Assembly: GCA_964352715.1 (NCBI GenBank)
Contig: CAYGSU010000010.1
Location: 8,626 to 72,625 of the forward strand
Length of the DNA stretch: 64,000 nt
Source: JAVKBW01 sp964352715
Lineage (GTDB): Bacteria > Pseudomonadota > Alphaproteobacteria > UBA8366 > Aestuariispiraceae
Reading direction: 5' to 3'
Shown here in pieces: positions 30,691 through 40,281 of this stretch. Below the pieces are notes generated by a model that worked only from the letters and a program-made list of their open reading frames with translations, did no database searches and was not told where the DNA came from. The position numbers and the translations under genes were made by a program. The stretch's first letter is position 1, and every line of letters begins with the position of its first letter.

Positions 30691-32003
30691 TGGCTGGACG
30701 GGTTGCCTACCTGAATGCACGATTGCTTGACCCGGCCAGCGGGCTGGATACCAAGGGCGCGTTGCTGATTGAAGACGGTCGCATCGCCGATTTCGGACCG
30801 ACCCTGTTTCGAGATGGCGCGCCATCCGTCCGCCAGGTGGTCGATTGCGACGGCGCCTGCCTGGCACCGGGCCTGTTCGACATCCGCGCGCAACTGCGCG
30901 AACCCGGCCAGGAACATCTTGAAACGCTGGACAGCGCCGGCGATGCCGCCCTTGCCGGTGGCGTCACGCGCATCGCCTGTCTGCCGAACACCGATCCGAT
31001 CATCGATGATGTGCCGGTGGTGGAATTCATCGCCCGCCGGGCGCGCGAAGTCCGCAAGGCGAAGGTGCATTGCCACGCAGCCCTTACCCGCGGTTTTCTG
31101 GGCCGTGAAATAACCGAAATCGGGTTGCTGAAGGAAGCCGGTGTTCTTGCTTTCACCGACGCGATAACCGCAACAGCCGATGCCAAGGTGCTGAGCCGCG
31201 CGCTTTCCTATGCAAAGGCATTCGATGCGCTGGTCATGCAGCACCCGGAAGAACCGTCCCTTTCCAGCGGCGGCATGATGAACAAGGGTTTTCTTGCCAG
31301 CGATCTGGGATTGGCCGGCATTCCCACTGCAGCGGAAACGATCATGGTCGAACGCGACCTGAGACTGGTCGCAATGACAGGCGGCCGATTCCATTTCTCG
31401 CATGTCACGACCGCCGACGCGCTGGATGTCATTCGCAAGGCAAAGCAGAACGGGTTGCGGGTAACATGCGATACCGCGCCGCACTATTTTGCGCTCAGCG
31501 AAGATGCGGTCGGCGACTATCGAACCTTCGCCAAGGTTTCACCGCCACTGAGATCGGAAAGCGACCGCCAGGCCGTTATCGAAGCGATAAAGGACGGCAC
31601 CATCGACGTCATCGCCAGCGATCACGCCCCGCATGACCAGGATTCGAAACGTCTGCCGTTCTCGCAAGCCTCGTTCGGCGTTGTCGGGCTGGAAAGCCTG
31701 CTGCCGCTTGTTCTCGAACTATACCATACCGGCCATCTGTCGCTGCTGGATGTGCTGGGCAAGGTAACCAGTTCGCCAACCGACCTTCTGGAACTGGATG
31801 GCGGTCGCCTGCGCAAGGGCGCACCGGCTGATCTGGTGCTGTTCGACCCCGATCATGAATGGACGATCCGGGAAACAACCCTGCACAGCAAATCCAAGAA
31901 CACGGCATTTGACGGTCGCAAGGTGAAGGGGCGTGTTCTGCGCACCATTGTCGATGGCCGCACGCTATTTACCGATATGCCTGCTGCGGCCGGCCGGTCA
32001 TGA
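30690..32003 (+). CDS. pyrC: Dihydroorotase-like protein, probably inactive (PyrC')
   Basis: The 437-residue amidohydrolase starts at ATG 30690, overlapping the pyrB stop. Active dihydroorotases carry an HxH metal motif in the sequence DxHxHLREPG. Here the segment reads D64-I-R66-A-Q68-LREPG, so both His are gone. Other ligand motifs remain: HFSHVTT, DTAPHYFAL and ASDHAPHDQDSKRLPF. This is the pattern of PyrC' pseudo-enzymes that pair with PyrB in several bacteria, but with more conserved residues than typical. A catalytic pyrC should exist elsewhere in the genome. Confidence 0.9.
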   Translation: MAGRVAYLNARLLDPASGLDTKGALLIEDGRIADFGPTLFRDGAPSVRQVVDCDGACLAPGLFDIRAQLREPGQEHLETLDSAGDAALAGGVTRIACLPNTDPIIDDVPVVEFIARRAREVRKAKVHCHAALTRGFLGREITEIGLLKEAGVLAFTDAITATADAKVLSRALSYAKAFDALVMQHPEEPSLSSGGMMNKGFLASDLGLAGIPTAAETIMVERDLRLVAMTGGRFHFSHVTTADALDVIRKAKQNGLRVTCDTAPHYFALSEDAVGDYRTFAKVSPPLRSESDRQAVIEAIKDGTIDVIASDHAPHDQDSKRLPFSQASFGVVGLESLLPLVLELYHTGHLSLLDVLGKVTSSPTDLLELDGGRLRKGAPADLVLFDPDHEWTIRETTLHSKSKNTAFDGRKVKGRVLRTIVDGRTLFTDMPAAAGRS

Positions 32004-32626
32004 CCGCTGCGATGGACAATCCGCATACCCTGTATGTTATTGTTGCCGTCTTCGGATATCTGCTTGGATCAATCCCGTTCGGTCTGGTTCTGTGCCGCCT
32101 GTTCGGCTACGGCGACATCCGCAAGATCGGCTCCGGCAATATCGGTGCAACGAATGTACTGCGAACAGGCAACAAGCCGCTCGCCTTCGCAACGCTGGTG
32201 CTGGATATCGGCAAGGGCGCAGCGGCCGTGTTGGCGGTTCGCGCCTTCGTCGGGTTCGACGAACCGGGCCTTATCCCGGGTTTTGTCGCCGGTGCGGCTG
32301 CGGTGATCGGGCATAATTTTCCGATCTGGCTGAAATTTCGGGGCGGCAAGGGCGTGGCGACCACACTCGGCACCGTACTTGCGGCCTTCTGGCCGGCCGG
32401 ATTGGCGGCGATTGCCGTCTGGCTCGCGGTCGCGGCGATCTTCCGGTATTCGTCTCTGGCCGGCCTGCTTTCGATGATCGCACCACCGATCGTGCTCTGG
32501 TATCATGATCTGCCGGTTTGCACGGCGATTGCGGCGCTGCTGAGCGTGCTGATATGGCTGCGGCATCACGAGAACATTCGCCGGCTGCTCGACGGCACAG
32601 AATCCAAAATCGGGAAAAAATCGTAA
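32000..32626 (+). CDS. plsY: Glycerol-3-phosphate acyltransferase (acyl-phosphate dependent)
   Basis: The 208-residue inner-membrane protein has about five membrane helices and the PlsY motifs GSGNIGATNVLRTG, the KGAAAVLAV block and KFRGGKGVATTLG. It transfers an acyl chain from acyl-phosphate to glycerol 3-phosphate, the first step of phospholipid synthesis. It overlaps the upstream dihydroorotase-like gene by 4 bases and so shares its message. Confidence 0.95.
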   Translation: MTAAMDNPHTLYVIVAVFGYLLGSIPFGLVLCRLFGYGDIRKIGSGNIGATNVLRTGNKPLAFATLVLDIGKGAAAVLAVRAFVGFDEPGLIPGFVAGAAAVIGHNFPIWLKFRGGKGVATTLGTVLAAFWPAGLAAIAVWLAVAAIFRYSSLAGLLSMIAPPIVLWYHDLPVCTAIAALLSVLIWLRHHENIRRLLDGTESKIGKKS

Positions 32627-32684
32627 AACGCTGCCGCTGTCGAGGTTCCTTGACGGTTGCATTTCGCGCCACCACAATAAATTT

Positions 32685-33809
32685 ATGCGCGCAGCCGATC
32701 CTGACCTCACCGATACCGAAAAACTTGACCGCCTTCGCCTGATCCGGTCGGAGAATGTCGGGCCTGTCACCTTTCGCCAGCTTTTGCACCGCTACCGGAC
32801 AGCCGCCGATGCGCTGGATGCCCTGCCGATGCTGGCACGCCGGGGTGGCCGCCGCAGCATTCAGGTGGCGAAGGAAGAAGACGCCACCCGCGAATGGGAC
32901 GGCCTGGCGAAAGCAGGCGGTGTGTTTCTGTTCGACGGTACCGCCCCCTATCCTGATCTGTTATCGCAAACCGAGGATGCGCCACCGATACTGAGCGTGA
33001 TCGGAAAGCCTGATGTTCTTGCTTTACCATGCCTGGGCATCGTAGGCGGAAGAAACGCATCGATTCATGGTCGCGCCTTTGCGACCGAGCTTGCCGGCAC
33101 CCTCGGCGGTGAAGGGTTTGCCATCGCATCCGGCATGGCGCGCGGCATCGACGCTGCCGCTCACGGCGGCGCGCTGTCGACGGGCACGATCGCCGTTCTC
33201 GCCGGTGGCGTCGATCATATCTATCCCGCAGAGAATGCCGAGCTATACCGGCGAATTGCGCAGGACGGGCTGATAGTTTCGGAGATGCCGTTCGGGATGC
33301 AGCCCAAGGCGCAGCATTTTCCACGACGAAACAGGATCATCTCCGGCCTGTCGCAGGGTGTGATCGTGATCGAGGCGCGCCGAAAATCCGGCTCGCTGAT
33401 TACTGCACGGTTCGCGGCGGATCAGGGCCGCGATGTCTTTGCCGTGCCCGGCTTCCCGCAGGATCCCCGCGCCCAGGGCGGCAACGACCTCATCAAGTCG
33501 GGTGCGGTTCTGGTCCAGTCCGCCGACGATGTGATCGCTGAACTGTCGGGCAGCAGGTTGAGCGAGCCGGACACACCGCAGTGGAAATCCGAACCGGCAT
33601 CAGACGCGACGGACGCCGATATGGAAGCGGTTCGCACTGCCGTGATTGAAGGATTGAATGCGGTTCCGCTGCCGATCGACGCGCTGCTTCGATCCATCAA
33701 TGCATCACCCGGCACTGTTCATCTTGTATTACTGGAAATGGAACTTGCCGGACGAGTAGCCCGACATCCGGGCGGAAGGTTATCGTTACTACCCGGCATT
33801 TCATTATAA
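32685..33809 (+). CDS. dprA: DNA processing protein A
   Basis: The 374-residue protein has an N-terminal SAM-like helical domain (RSENVGPVTFRQLLHRY), then the Rossmann-like DprA/Smf core with VGGRNASIHGRAFA, SGMARGIDAAAHGGAL and VIEARRKSGSLITARFAADQGRDVFAVPG. A C-terminal winged-helix domain (about 300-370) ends it. DprA loads RecA onto incoming single-stranded DNA during transformation. It starts 58 bases after plsY on the same strand. Confidence 0.94.
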   Translation: MRAADPDLTDTEKLDRLRLIRSENVGPVTFRQLLHRYRTAADALDALPMLARRGGRRSIQVAKEEDATREWDGLAKAGGVFLFDGTAPYPDLLSQTEDAPPILSVIGKPDVLALPCLGIVGGRNASIHGRAFATELAGTLGGEGFAIASGMARGIDAAAHGGALSTGTIAVLAGGVDHIYPAENAELYRRIAQDGLIVSEMPFGMQPKAQHFPRRNRIISGLSQGVIVIEARRKSGSLITARFAADQGRDVFAVPGFPQDPRAQGGNDLIKSGAVLVQSADDVIAELSGSRLSEPDTPQWKSEPASDATDADMEAVRTAVIEGLNAVPLPIDALLRSINASPGTVHLVLLEMELAGRVARHPGGRLSLLPGISL

Positions 33810-33913
33810 TTTGTTCTTTTCCTGCTGGACTGCCTCCCCTCGAATCTCCAACTATATAGATAGTAGGGGTATCGTTAAAACCTCAGTTTTCGTTGGTTAT
33901 TTCCAAATCGACT

Positions 33914-33929
33914 TGTGATTGAAATCACA
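33914..33929 (+). promoter_or_regulatory. Perfect CRP/FNR-type palindrome upstream of the DUF2336 gene
   Basis: TGTGATT-GA-AATCACA is a perfect 16-bp inverted repeat that matches TGTGA-N6-TCACA, the E. coli CRP consensus. It lies 60 bases before the start codon at 33990, a normal operator or activator position. Alphaproteobacterial CRP/FNR-family regulators recognise similar sequences. Which regulator binds is not known. Confidence 0.65.
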
Positions 33930-33989
33930 GCCATCGATTCGGAAACCTGCTAGGGGTCATGCGAAACTGGGGTTAAAAGGGCACAAATT

Positions 33990-35054
33990 TTGGCAACGCC
34001 ATCGCACGAGAAGCTTCTGAAGCTGGCGCATCAGCGCGCGATCGACGGCAAGGGTGGATTGGCCGCGTCAGTCGCCAAACTGTGTCTTGATACCCGTGCG
34101 GACCTGTCTCAGGAAGAACTTGATCTTACCTACGAAATTCTCAGGAAGCTGATCAACCAGGTTGAAGTTCAGATACGCCGGTATATCGCCGACTATCTGG
34201 CCGAACGCGCTGACGTACCGACCGATCTGCTGTCTTTCCTTACCAATGACGTCATCAACGTCGCCTATCCGATGCTGGTTCATTCAAGGCAGTTGAACGA
34301 CGACGACCTGATCGAGATCAGCACGGCAAAAGGGCAGGCCCATTCCGTCGCCATCGCAAAGCGCGCCGAATTGTCGGAAGCGGTTTCCAGTCATCTGATC
34401 GAAACCGGTGACACAGAAGTGCTGATGCAGATTCTGAAGAATTTCTCTGCCGTCATCAATGTTGATTCTTTTTCGAAAATCGCACTGGCATCCGTTTCCG
34501 AACCCAAGCTGCAGACACCGCTGGTTCAAAGGCGGGATCTGCCGCCGGAACTGGCCCGGAAAATCTATACCTGGGTCGGCGAGTCGCTTCGCACCTATAT
34601 TACGGATCATTTCGATATCAGCCCGAAGAAGCTGGATGCTGCGATTTCCGATGCAATCGACCGCGTGCTGGAATCCGGCGATGATCCGAATATGTGGAAC
34701 GACCCCAGTGGTGTCGGTTACGCCCCACGGCTGATGGGAGCCCTCGACCGGGAAGGCGATATCGGGTTCGTGAACAAGTTTTCTGAAATCAGCGGTGTCG
34801 ACCGTCGGCTCGCATCGCAGTTGTTCGACGACAAGTCGGATGAAAGCCTTGCAATAGCGTGCAAGGCATACGACTTGTCGCGTGACGATTTCAACGCAGT
34901 CCTTGGCAGCTTCTACTCCAAGGATCAAATGGCCGCCGCATCGAACAACGGCAATCTTGCGAACATGCTGAACTTCTATAACCGGCTGGACCAGGCGGGT
35001 GCCCGCATGGTCGTCAGGCGCTGGCTAACCGCCGGGCAGACGCAGGACAGCTAG
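33990..35054 (+). CDS. DUF2336 domain-containing helical repeat protein
   Basis: The 354-residue protein starts at TTG 33990 after AAAGGG. It is all-helical and has the DUF2336 layout: N-terminal tandem helices, the SFLTNDVINVAYPMLVHSRQLND motif typical of the family, and repeated segments such as AISDAIDRVLESG and DKSDESLAIACKAYDLSRDDF. DUF2336 proteins occur almost only in alphaproteobacteria; some have been linked to cell envelope or motility regulation, but the activity is unknown. A CRP/FNR-type site upstream suggests metabolic or oxygen control. Its place between dprA and topA looks like an insertion. Confidence 0.88.
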   Translation: MATPSHEKLLKLAHQRAIDGKGGLAASVAKLCLDTRADLSQEELDLTYEILRKLINQVEVQIRRYIADYLAERADVPTDLLSFLTNDVINVAYPMLVHSRQLNDDDLIEISTAKGQAHSVAIAKRAELSEAVSSHLIETGDTEVLMQILKNFSAVINVDSFSKIALASVSEPKLQTPLVQRRDLPPELARKIYTWVGESLRTYITDHFDISPKKLDAAISDAIDRVLESGDDPNMWNDPSGVGYAPRLMGALDREGDIGFVNKFSEISGVDRRLASQLFDDKSDESLAIACKAYDLSRDDFNAVLGSFYSKDQMAAASNNGNLANMLNFYNRLDQAGARMVVRRWLTAGQTQDS

Positions 35055-35245
35055 TTATTTCCTTCACCGCAACGGTTAAAAAATTTCAGCTTCCCGGACT
35101 CGACCGGGGTTTGAAAAACGCATCCGTTACCACACCTCTTGTTGACGCAATGGGCAAAGCCATGCCAGTTACGGTCAGCGCGACCGGCATGGATCAATCC
35201 CAAACCGGTTGCTGGCAGCCGAAACAGAACAAGGAATAAAAACGC

Positions 35246-37924
35246 ATGGGCGCCGCGAACGTCGTCATCGTCGAATCGCCAGCGAAGGCCAAAACCATCA
35301 ACAAGTATCTTGGTGATGGCTTTGAGGTTCTCGCAAGCTTCGGCCATGTCCGCGATCTGCCGCCGAAAGACGGTTCGGTACGCCCGGATGATGATTTCGC
35401 CATGTCCTGGGAAGTCGATGGCCGCGCCAAAAAGCGGATGGATGACATCGCCAAGGCCATCAAAGGCGCCGAAAATCTGTACCTTGCGACTGACCCTGAC
35501 AGGGAAGGCGAAGCAATTTCCTGGCATGTGCAGGAAGAACTGTTGCGCCGCAACGCGCTAAAAGGTCTGCATGTCAGCCGTGTCGTGTTTCATGAAATCA
35601 CCAAACGGGCCGTTCTCGAAGCGATGGAGCATCCGCGTGACCTGAACCGGGAACTGATTGACGCCTATCTTGCCCGCCGCGCGCTCGATTATCTGGTCGG
35701 CTTCACCTTGTCGCCGGTCTTGTGGCGTAAGCTGCCGGGTGCGAAATCCGCTGGCCGTGTCCAGTCGGTTGCGCTGAGACTGATCTGCGAGCGGGAAGCG
35801 GAGATCGAGGCATTCCGCGCAGAGGAATACTGGTCGGTCGAAGCCGCGATGACCACAACACGCGGCGATGCCTTCACCGCACGGCTGACCCATCTGGACG
35901 GCGATAAGCTCGACAAGTTCACGATCAACAACGAGGACAAGGCGAAAGCGGCTGTCGCGTCAGCGCAAACAAAGCGTTATGACGTCCGGCAGATTGAACG
36001 CAAGACACAGAACAGAAACCCCGCCCCGCCGTTCACGACATCGACCCTGCAGCAGGAAGCCAGCCGAAAGCTGGGTTTCGGCACCTCGCGCACCATGCAG
36101 CTTGCACAAAAACTGTATGAGGGGATCGATCTGGGCGGCGAAACTGTCGGCCTGATCACCTATATGCGAACCGACAGTACGACGTTGAGCGGGGAAGCGA
36201 TTTCAGGCTGCCGGCAGATGATCGCCCAGCATTTCGGCGACGAATACCTGCCGCCCAGCCCGCGCCAGTACAAGACCAAGGCGAAAAACGCCCAGGAAGC
36301 GCACGAAGCGGTTCGCCCGACGGATCTGTTTCGCCACCCGTCACAGGTTGCGCACCGCCTGGATAACGACATGCTGCGGCTGTACGAGCTGATCTGGAAA
36401 CGCACGACGGCGTCGCAGATGGCCGCCGCCGTGATCGACCGCGTGGCGGTCGACCTCGTCAGTGAAGACAGTCAGGTCACGTTCCGGGCGAACGGATCGG
36501 TCGTCAAGTTCGACGGTTTCCTGAAACTGTATTTCGAGGATACCGACGACATGCCGGCGGACGGCGATGATGGCGACAAGCGCCTGCCGGTCATGAACGA
36601 GGGTGAAAACGCCGGTGTAGAGAGCATTACGCCGAACCAGCACTTCACCCAGCCACCGCCGCGTTATTCGGAAGCCAGTCTGGTCAAGAAGATGGAAGAA
36701 CTGGGGATCGGTCGGCCGTCAACCTACGCCTCCATCCTGAAGGTCCTGCAGGATCGCGACTATGTGGTGCTCGATAAACGCCGGTTTGTGCCGAAAGACC
36801 GGGGCCGGCTGGTGGTGTCGTTCCTGTCGAGCTTCTTCGACAAGTATTTTGAATACGGTTTCACGGCCGATCTGGAAGAGCAGCTCGATGCGGTTTCCAA
36901 CGGCGATATCGACTGGAAAAAGGTGCTTCGGGATTTCTGGGGCCAGTTCAACCAGATCATCGACCAGACACTGCAATTGTCAGGTGTCGATGTGCGGGAC
37001 GCGGTTGACCGCGATCTCGGCGCGCACTTCTTCGTCATGGACGAAAACGGAAGCACGGAAGCGGCGCGGGTGTGCCCGAACTGCAGTGGCGGTCGGCTCA
37101 GCCTGAATTTCGGAAAGTTCGGGGCGTTCATCGCCTGTTCGAACTATCCAGACTGCCGGTATACGCGCCAGTTGGGCGAGGAAGCCAACGACGACGATGC
37201 GGAAACCTATCCCAAGATCCTGGGGCCGCACCCCGAAACCGGCGAGGATATAACGCTGCGCAAAGGCCCATACGGTCTTTATGTGCAGTTAGGTGAGCAG
37301 GTGCCGAAGGAAAAAGGCAAGAAAGCGCCACCCAAGCCGAAACGCGCCTCACTGCTGAAAGGCATGTCGGCATCGGATGTCGACCTCGCCCTTGCACTGA
37401 AGCTTCTCGCGCTGCCGCGCGATATCGGTGCGCATCCTGAAACCGGCAACATGATCCAGGCCGGCGTTGGCCGGTATGGCCCCTTCCTGAAACACGGCAC
37501 CGCCTATACCTCGCTGCCCGAGGAAGACAGTGTGCTGGATATCGGCATGAACCGGGCGATGGAAGTGCTGGCGACGGCAAAACCGAAGGCGCAGGGCGGG
37601 TCTTCCCGACGACTGGGCGAACACCCGGAGGACGGCAAGGTTATCAGCCAGGGCGCCGGTCGGTTCGGCCCCTATGTCAAACACGGCAAGCTTTATGCGT
37701 CTGTGCCGAAGGATGTCGATCCGGAAACCGTGACGCTGGAAGAGGCGATCACGCTTCTGGCGGAAAAAGCCGCCAAAGCGGGCGTAAAAAAGCCGGCGGC
37801 CAAGAAATCAGCTGCAAAAAAAGCATCGGCCAAAAAGTCCCGCGCCAAGAAGGCGAAAGCCAAAAAGGCTACGGCCAAGAAATCTTCGGATGCACAAGCG
37901 CGGCCTGCCGACGCTGCGGACTGA
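35246..37924 (+). CDS. topA: DNA topoisomerase I with histone H1-like C-terminal tail
   Basis: The 892-residue type IA topoisomerase has a Toprim domain (VIVESPAKAKTINKYLG, TDPDREGEA), the active-site Tyr306 in GLITYMRTDST, and a Cys4 zinc finger (CPNC with CSNYPDC). Several TopA C-terminal repeats follow (HPETGEDITLRKGPYGLYV, HPETGNMIQAGVGRYGPFL, HPEDGKVISQGAGRFGPYV). The last ~45 residues are a Lys/Ala run with KKPAAKK-like repeats, as in histone H1. Such tails occur in many alphaproteobacterial TopA proteins and bind DNA non-specifically. It relaxes negative supercoils and is the first gene of a topA-rnr unit. Confidence 0.97.
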   Translation: MGAANVVIVESPAKAKTINKYLGDGFEVLASFGHVRDLPPKDGSVRPDDDFAMSWEVDGRAKKRMDDIAKAIKGAENLYLATDPDREGEAISWHVQEELLRRNALKGLHVSRVVFHEITKRAVLEAMEHPRDLNRELIDAYLARRALDYLVGFTLSPVLWRKLPGAKSAGRVQSVALRLICEREAEIEAFRAEEYWSVEAAMTTTRGDAFTARLTHLDGDKLDKFTINNEDKAKAAVASAQTKRYDVRQIERKTQNRNPAPPFTTSTLQQEASRKLGFGTSRTMQLAQKLYEGIDLGGETVGLITYMRTDSTTLSGEAISGCRQMIAQHFGDEYLPPSPRQYKTKAKNAQEAHEAVRPTDLFRHPSQVAHRLDNDMLRLYELIWKRTTASQMAAAVIDRVAVDLVSEDSQVTFRANGSVVKFDGFLKLYFEDTDDMPADGDDGDKRLPVMNEGENAGVESITPNQHFTQPPPRYSEASLVKKMEELGIGRPSTYASILKVLQDRDYVVLDKRRFVPKDRGRLVVSFLSSFFDKYFEYGFTADLEEQLDAVSNGDIDWKKVLRDFWGQFNQIIDQTLQLSGVDVRDAVDRDLGAHFFVMDENGSTEAARVCPNCSGGRLSLNFGKFGAFIACSNYPDCRYTRQLGEEANDDDAETYPKILGPHPETGEDITLRKGPYGLYVQLGEQVPKEKGKKAPPKPKRASLLKGMSASDVDLALALKLLALPRDIGAHPETGNMIQAGVGRYGPFLKHGTAYTSLPEEDSVLDIGMNRAMEVLATAKPKAQGGSSRRLGEHPEDGKVISQGAGRFGPYVKHGKLYASVPKDVDPETVTLEEAITLLAEKAAKAGVKKPAAKKSAAKKASAKKSRAKKAKAKKATAKKSSDAQARPADAAD

Positions 37925-37927
37925 TCT

Positions 37928-40222
37928 GTGGCAAAAAAACCCAAGAGCAAAAAACTGCCGGAAGGGTTTCCCACCAGGGAACAGGTTGTTGCTTTTATTC
38001 TGGAAAGCGATACCCCCGTCGGAAAACGCGAAATCGGCCGTCATTTCGGCATCAAGGGCAATCAGCGCATCGACCTGAAAATGTTGCTGCGCGAGCTGGA
38101 GCGAGACGGCGCGATTGATCGCGGAAAATCCCGCAAGCTTGCGCCGAGAGGCGCGCTGCCTGAAGTCGCGGTTCTGCAGGTGACCGGTCACAACGACGAT
38201 GGTGACCTGCTTGCGACAGCGACCGGCGACAATGCCGCAATCGACGCCGAAATCATTGTCGTCCCGGCCGGGCGCCGGGCCACTCCGCCAAAGGACGGCG
38301 ACCGGTTCCTCGCGCGGCTGCGCCGGACCGGTGGCAAGAGCTATGAAGCGTCGCCAATCCGAATTCTGAAGCCGGGGCCGGAAACGGTTCTGGCGGTGGC
38401 GCACCGGGCTGGCAAACGCTGGCGGCTGTCTTCGACAGATCGCAAGAATGATCGGGAATATCAGTTCGCGGGGCCTGTCAGTGAAGACATCGCCGATGGC
38501 GACCTTGTGCTGATCCGGCCGCATTCGGCAGAACCAGGCCGTTCCGGAAACCGCGACAATGCCGCCGATTTCGTTGAGCGGATCGGTCGGATGGACGAGC
38601 CGAAGTCGTTCAGCCTGATCGCTATCCATCAGAATGGCATTCCGGTCGAATTTCCCGAAGCCGCGCTGACCGAAGCGGACAAGCTGGATGCCGCAGAAAT
38701 TGAGTCCTTCCGCGACGATCTGCGCGCTCTACCCCTGGTGACGATAGACGGCGCGGATGCCCGCGATTTCGATGATGCGGTTCATGCCGAACCGGATAGC
38801 GCAGTGGGCAATGCCGGCGGGTTTGTCCTGACGGTCGCAATCGCCGATGTCGCCTATTATGTGCGTCCGGGCAGTGCGCTGGACAAGGCCGCACAGGTGC
38901 GGGGCAATTCCTGTTACTTCCCCGACCGTGTGGTGCCGATGCTGCCGGAACGGCTGTCCAACGATCTGTGTTCGTTGCGGCCGGATGGAGACCGCGCCTG
39001 TCTGGTCGTCAGAATGCGGATCGATGCGAAAGGCAAGCTTCTCAGCCACCGCTTCAGCCGCGCACTGATGCGGTCTGCCGCAAGATTGACCTACGAACAG
39101 GTTCAGGCGGCCCGCAACGGGCTGCCGGACGAGCAGACGGGCCCCTTGACGGATACAGTGATCAAACCCCTGTACGAGGCCTTCGCCCTGCTTGATGAGG
39201 CCCGCAAGCGGCGCGGCACGCTGGATCTCGACCTTCCCGAGAAACAGGTCATGATCGGCGAAGATGGCAATGTCGCTGAAATCATTCCCCGCGAGCGGCT
39301 GGACAGCCACCGGCTGATCGAGGAATTCATGATCCTGGCGAACGTCGCCGCGGCGGAAGCGCTTGAGAAGAAGCGCCGCCCGGTGATGTACCGGATTCAC
39401 GAAAGCCCGCCGCTGGACAAGCTGGAAGGGCTGCGCGAAACCCTGGCGTCGCTCGGTTACAATCTGGCCAAGGGCGCAGTGATGAAACCGGCCCTGCTGA
39501 CCGGAATTCTTCATCAGGCATCGGGATCGACAAGCGCGCAGATCGTTTCGCAGATCATTTTGCGGTCGCAGGCGCAGGCAATCTATTCGCCCGAAAATCT
39601 CGGCCATTTCGGCCTTTCCTTACCGAAATACGCGCATTTCACGTCGCCGATCCGCCGCTATGCCGATCTGCTGGTACACCGCAGCCTGATCGAGGCTTTC
39701 GGCCTCGGCCCCGGCGGATTGACCCCGGACCAGGCCGACGGCTTTGTGGAACTCGGCGAAACGATATCGGCGACCGAACGCCGGGCCATCGCCGCCGAAC
39801 GCAACGCGATGGAACGCTATCTCACCGCCTATATGTCCAGCCGTGTCGGAAACGAATACAAGGCCCGGATTACGGGCGCACAACGCTTCGGCCTGTTCGT
39901 TTCGATCGACGGTATCGGCGCGGAGGGGCTGGCTCCGGTCGACGGGCTGAAGCCGTCTGACTACTACCGTCACGACGAGGTGCATCATCGGCTGGTCGGC
40001 GACAAGACCGGCCATGCCTATACGCTTGGCGATCCGGTCGAGGTACGCCTTGCCGTGGCCAATACGATTACCGGCAGCCTGCAATTCGACATCCTTGCCG
40101 GCGGACGGGTATTGTCCGGCAAGGAACGCAAGACAAGCGCCGACCAGATAAGATCGGCGCGGGCCGGCGGCGGCCGGAAACCGTTCCGGCGTTTCGGATC
40201 CCGTTCGGGAAAAGGCCGATAG
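37928..40222 (+). CDS. rnr: Ribonuclease R
   Basis: The 764-residue protein starts at GTG 37928, 3 bases after topA. It has N-terminal winged helix and CSD-like domains, the RNB nuclease domain with the catalytic Asp cluster (TIDGADARDFDDAVH), the VRDQ-like SPIRRYADLLVHR motif, and a C-terminal S1 domain (KARITGAQRFGLFVSIDGIGAEGL). It degrades structured RNA 3'->5' and takes part in rRNA and tmRNA-linked decay. A short basic tail (RKPFRRFGSRSGKGR) follows. Confidence 0.96.
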   Translation: MAKKPKSKKLPEGFPTREQVVAFILESDTPVGKREIGRHFGIKGNQRIDLKMLLRELERDGAIDRGKSRKLAPRGALPEVAVLQVTGHNDDGDLLATATGDNAAIDAEIIVVPAGRRATPPKDGDRFLARLRRTGGKSYEASPIRILKPGPETVLAVAHRAGKRWRLSSTDRKNDREYQFAGPVSEDIADGDLVLIRPHSAEPGRSGNRDNAADFVERIGRMDEPKSFSLIAIHQNGIPVEFPEAALTEADKLDAAEIESFRDDLRALPLVTIDGADARDFDDAVHAEPDSAVGNAGGFVLTVAIADVAYYVRPGSALDKAAQVRGNSCYFPDRVVPMLPERLSNDLCSLRPDGDRACLVVRMRIDAKGKLLSHRFSRALMRSAARLTYEQVQAARNGLPDEQTGPLTDTVIKPLYEAFALLDEARKRRGTLDLDLPEKQVMIGEDGNVAEIIPRERLDSHRLIEEFMILANVAAAEALEKKRRPVMYRIHESPPLDKLEGLRETLASLGYNLAKGAVMKPALLTGILHQASGSTSAQIVSQIILRSQAQAIYSPENLGHFGLSLPKYAHFTSPIRRYADLLVHRSLIEAFGLGPGGLTPDQADGFVELGETISATERRAIAAERNAMERYLTAYMSSRVGNEYKARITGAQRFGLFVSIDGIGAEGLAPVDGLKPSDYYRHDEVHHRLVGDKTGHAYTLGDPVEVRLAVANTITGSLQFDILAGGRVLSGKERKTSADQIRSARAGGGRKPFRRFGSRSGKGR

Positions 40223-40281
40223 CGTCACCGGAGAGAACCGACTAGTCTTTGGAGACGTTCCGCAGGAGTCAGCACGCCACC

